A stretch of DNA of 37,763 nt, from positions 1 to 37,763 of the forward strand of contig JAGHIA010000091.1 in the NCBI GenBank assembly GCA_017887445.1, given 5' to 3'. Both the position numbers and the translations under genes were made by a program. Source of the stretch: Fusicatenibacter sp. Its GTDB lineage: Bacteria; Bacillota; Clostridia; Lachnospirales; Lachnospiraceae. Shown here piece by piece: positions 37,655 through 37,763 of this stretch. The notes beneath the pieces are model-generated. The model had not been told where the DNA came from, did not search any database, and worked only from the letters and a program-made list of their open reading frames with translations. Position 1 is the stretch's first letter; each line of letters begins with the position of its first letter.

Positions 37655-37763
37655 ATGTATGGTTTATTGGTTTTAAATTTTATTATTCCACTTGTGATGA
37701 CCACGGTTGGATTTGTATTAAAGAAGCATCCGGTTACGGATATGAAGAAGCACAGTGGATATA
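37655..37763 (+). CDS. Small membrane protein, SdpI-like, N-terminal part only
   Basis: An open frame running off the window end: MYGLLVLNFIIPLVMTTVGF, then VLKKHPVTDMKKHSGY. A hydrophobic helix followed by KKHPxxxMKKHSGY recalls the first helix and (K/R)-x-P-x-x-(I/M)-N-x-x-x-GYRT motif of SdpI-family proteins, a family that includes immunity to the SdpC toxin. GGGAGG lies 10 bases upstream of the ATG. Only 36 residues are visible, so the assignment is tentative. Confidence 0.5.
   Translation, partial: MYGLLVLNFIIPLVMTTVGFVLKKHPVTDMKKHSGY

Overview
The window looks like the chromosome of a spore-forming Lachnospiraceae-type clostridium (Bacillota). This rests on the gene order mazG, hup, rqcP(yabO), yabP, yabQ, divIC, spoIIE, tilS, hpt, ftsH, which is the classic Bacillus/Clostridium order, on spore-coat and sporulation genes, on strong Shine-Dalgarno sites and on GC-rich coding sequence. 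Genus and species cannot be read from the sequence alone.

Layout. (1) 36-1945: proS with its own promoter and terminator. (2) About 1946-7100: a visibly AT-rich island holding a small Cro/C1-type regulator with a candidate operator, a double zinc-ribbon membrane protein, an SPFH-GYF protein and a DUF4839-type lipoprotein, all on the + strand. It resembles the YdjG/H/I part of the Bacillus PspA membrane-stress operon, but without PspA. (3) 7227-10524: a tight operon of threonylcarbamoyl-AMP synthase, a low-molecular-weight phosphatase homologue that has lost its catalytic residues, rpiB, upp and dCMP deaminase. (4) 10576-15429: CCA-adding enzyme, an APH(3')-like kinase, a DUF3786 gene between two 27-base direct repeats, a 514-bp giant hairpin, and a CotS-like kinase. 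(5) 15539-26390: phosphoglucomutase followed by the sporulation/division/tRNA/purine-salvage cluster ending in ftsH. (6) 26696-28904: a GH13 neopullulanase-like enzyme, then a second giant hairpin (29085-29473). (7) 29483-36597: a trehalose locus (treR divergent from treP-treC) running into ptsH-ptsI, so the whole phosphotransfer chain is encoded together. (8) 36732-37763: a HigA-type antitoxin with a broken toxin gene, relics of two ABC ATPases, and the start of an SdpI-like membrane protein.

Three layers of non-coding structure are not explained by the genes. First, two very long inverted repeats (arms about 217 and 155 bases) share a 47-base central hairpin. Its stems differ between the copies by compensatory changes, while an internal loop (CTGA opposite GAAT) and an internal loop lower in the stem are identical. 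This is the best candidate for an undescribed structured RNA or DNA element here. Second, a modular family of intergenic repeats is built around a 28-base palindrome (GTAAC...GTTAC) and scattered through at least eleven intergenic regions, with composite copies of up to about 180 bases. Third, a 58-base leader repeat containing two competing hairpins and the ribosome-binding site stands directly before both the Sua5 gene and mazG.

Functional logic: trehalose enters through TreP, is phosphorylated by EI and HPr encoded just downstream, and is split by TreC, with TreR acting at three TTGTTTAAACAA-like sites. HPr has His15 but lysine at the usual Ser46 position, so HPr-Ser-P catabolite repression through this copy is unlikely. 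spoIIE has a promoter carrying two Spo0A-box matches, but the encoded protein lacks the multi-pass membrane domain.
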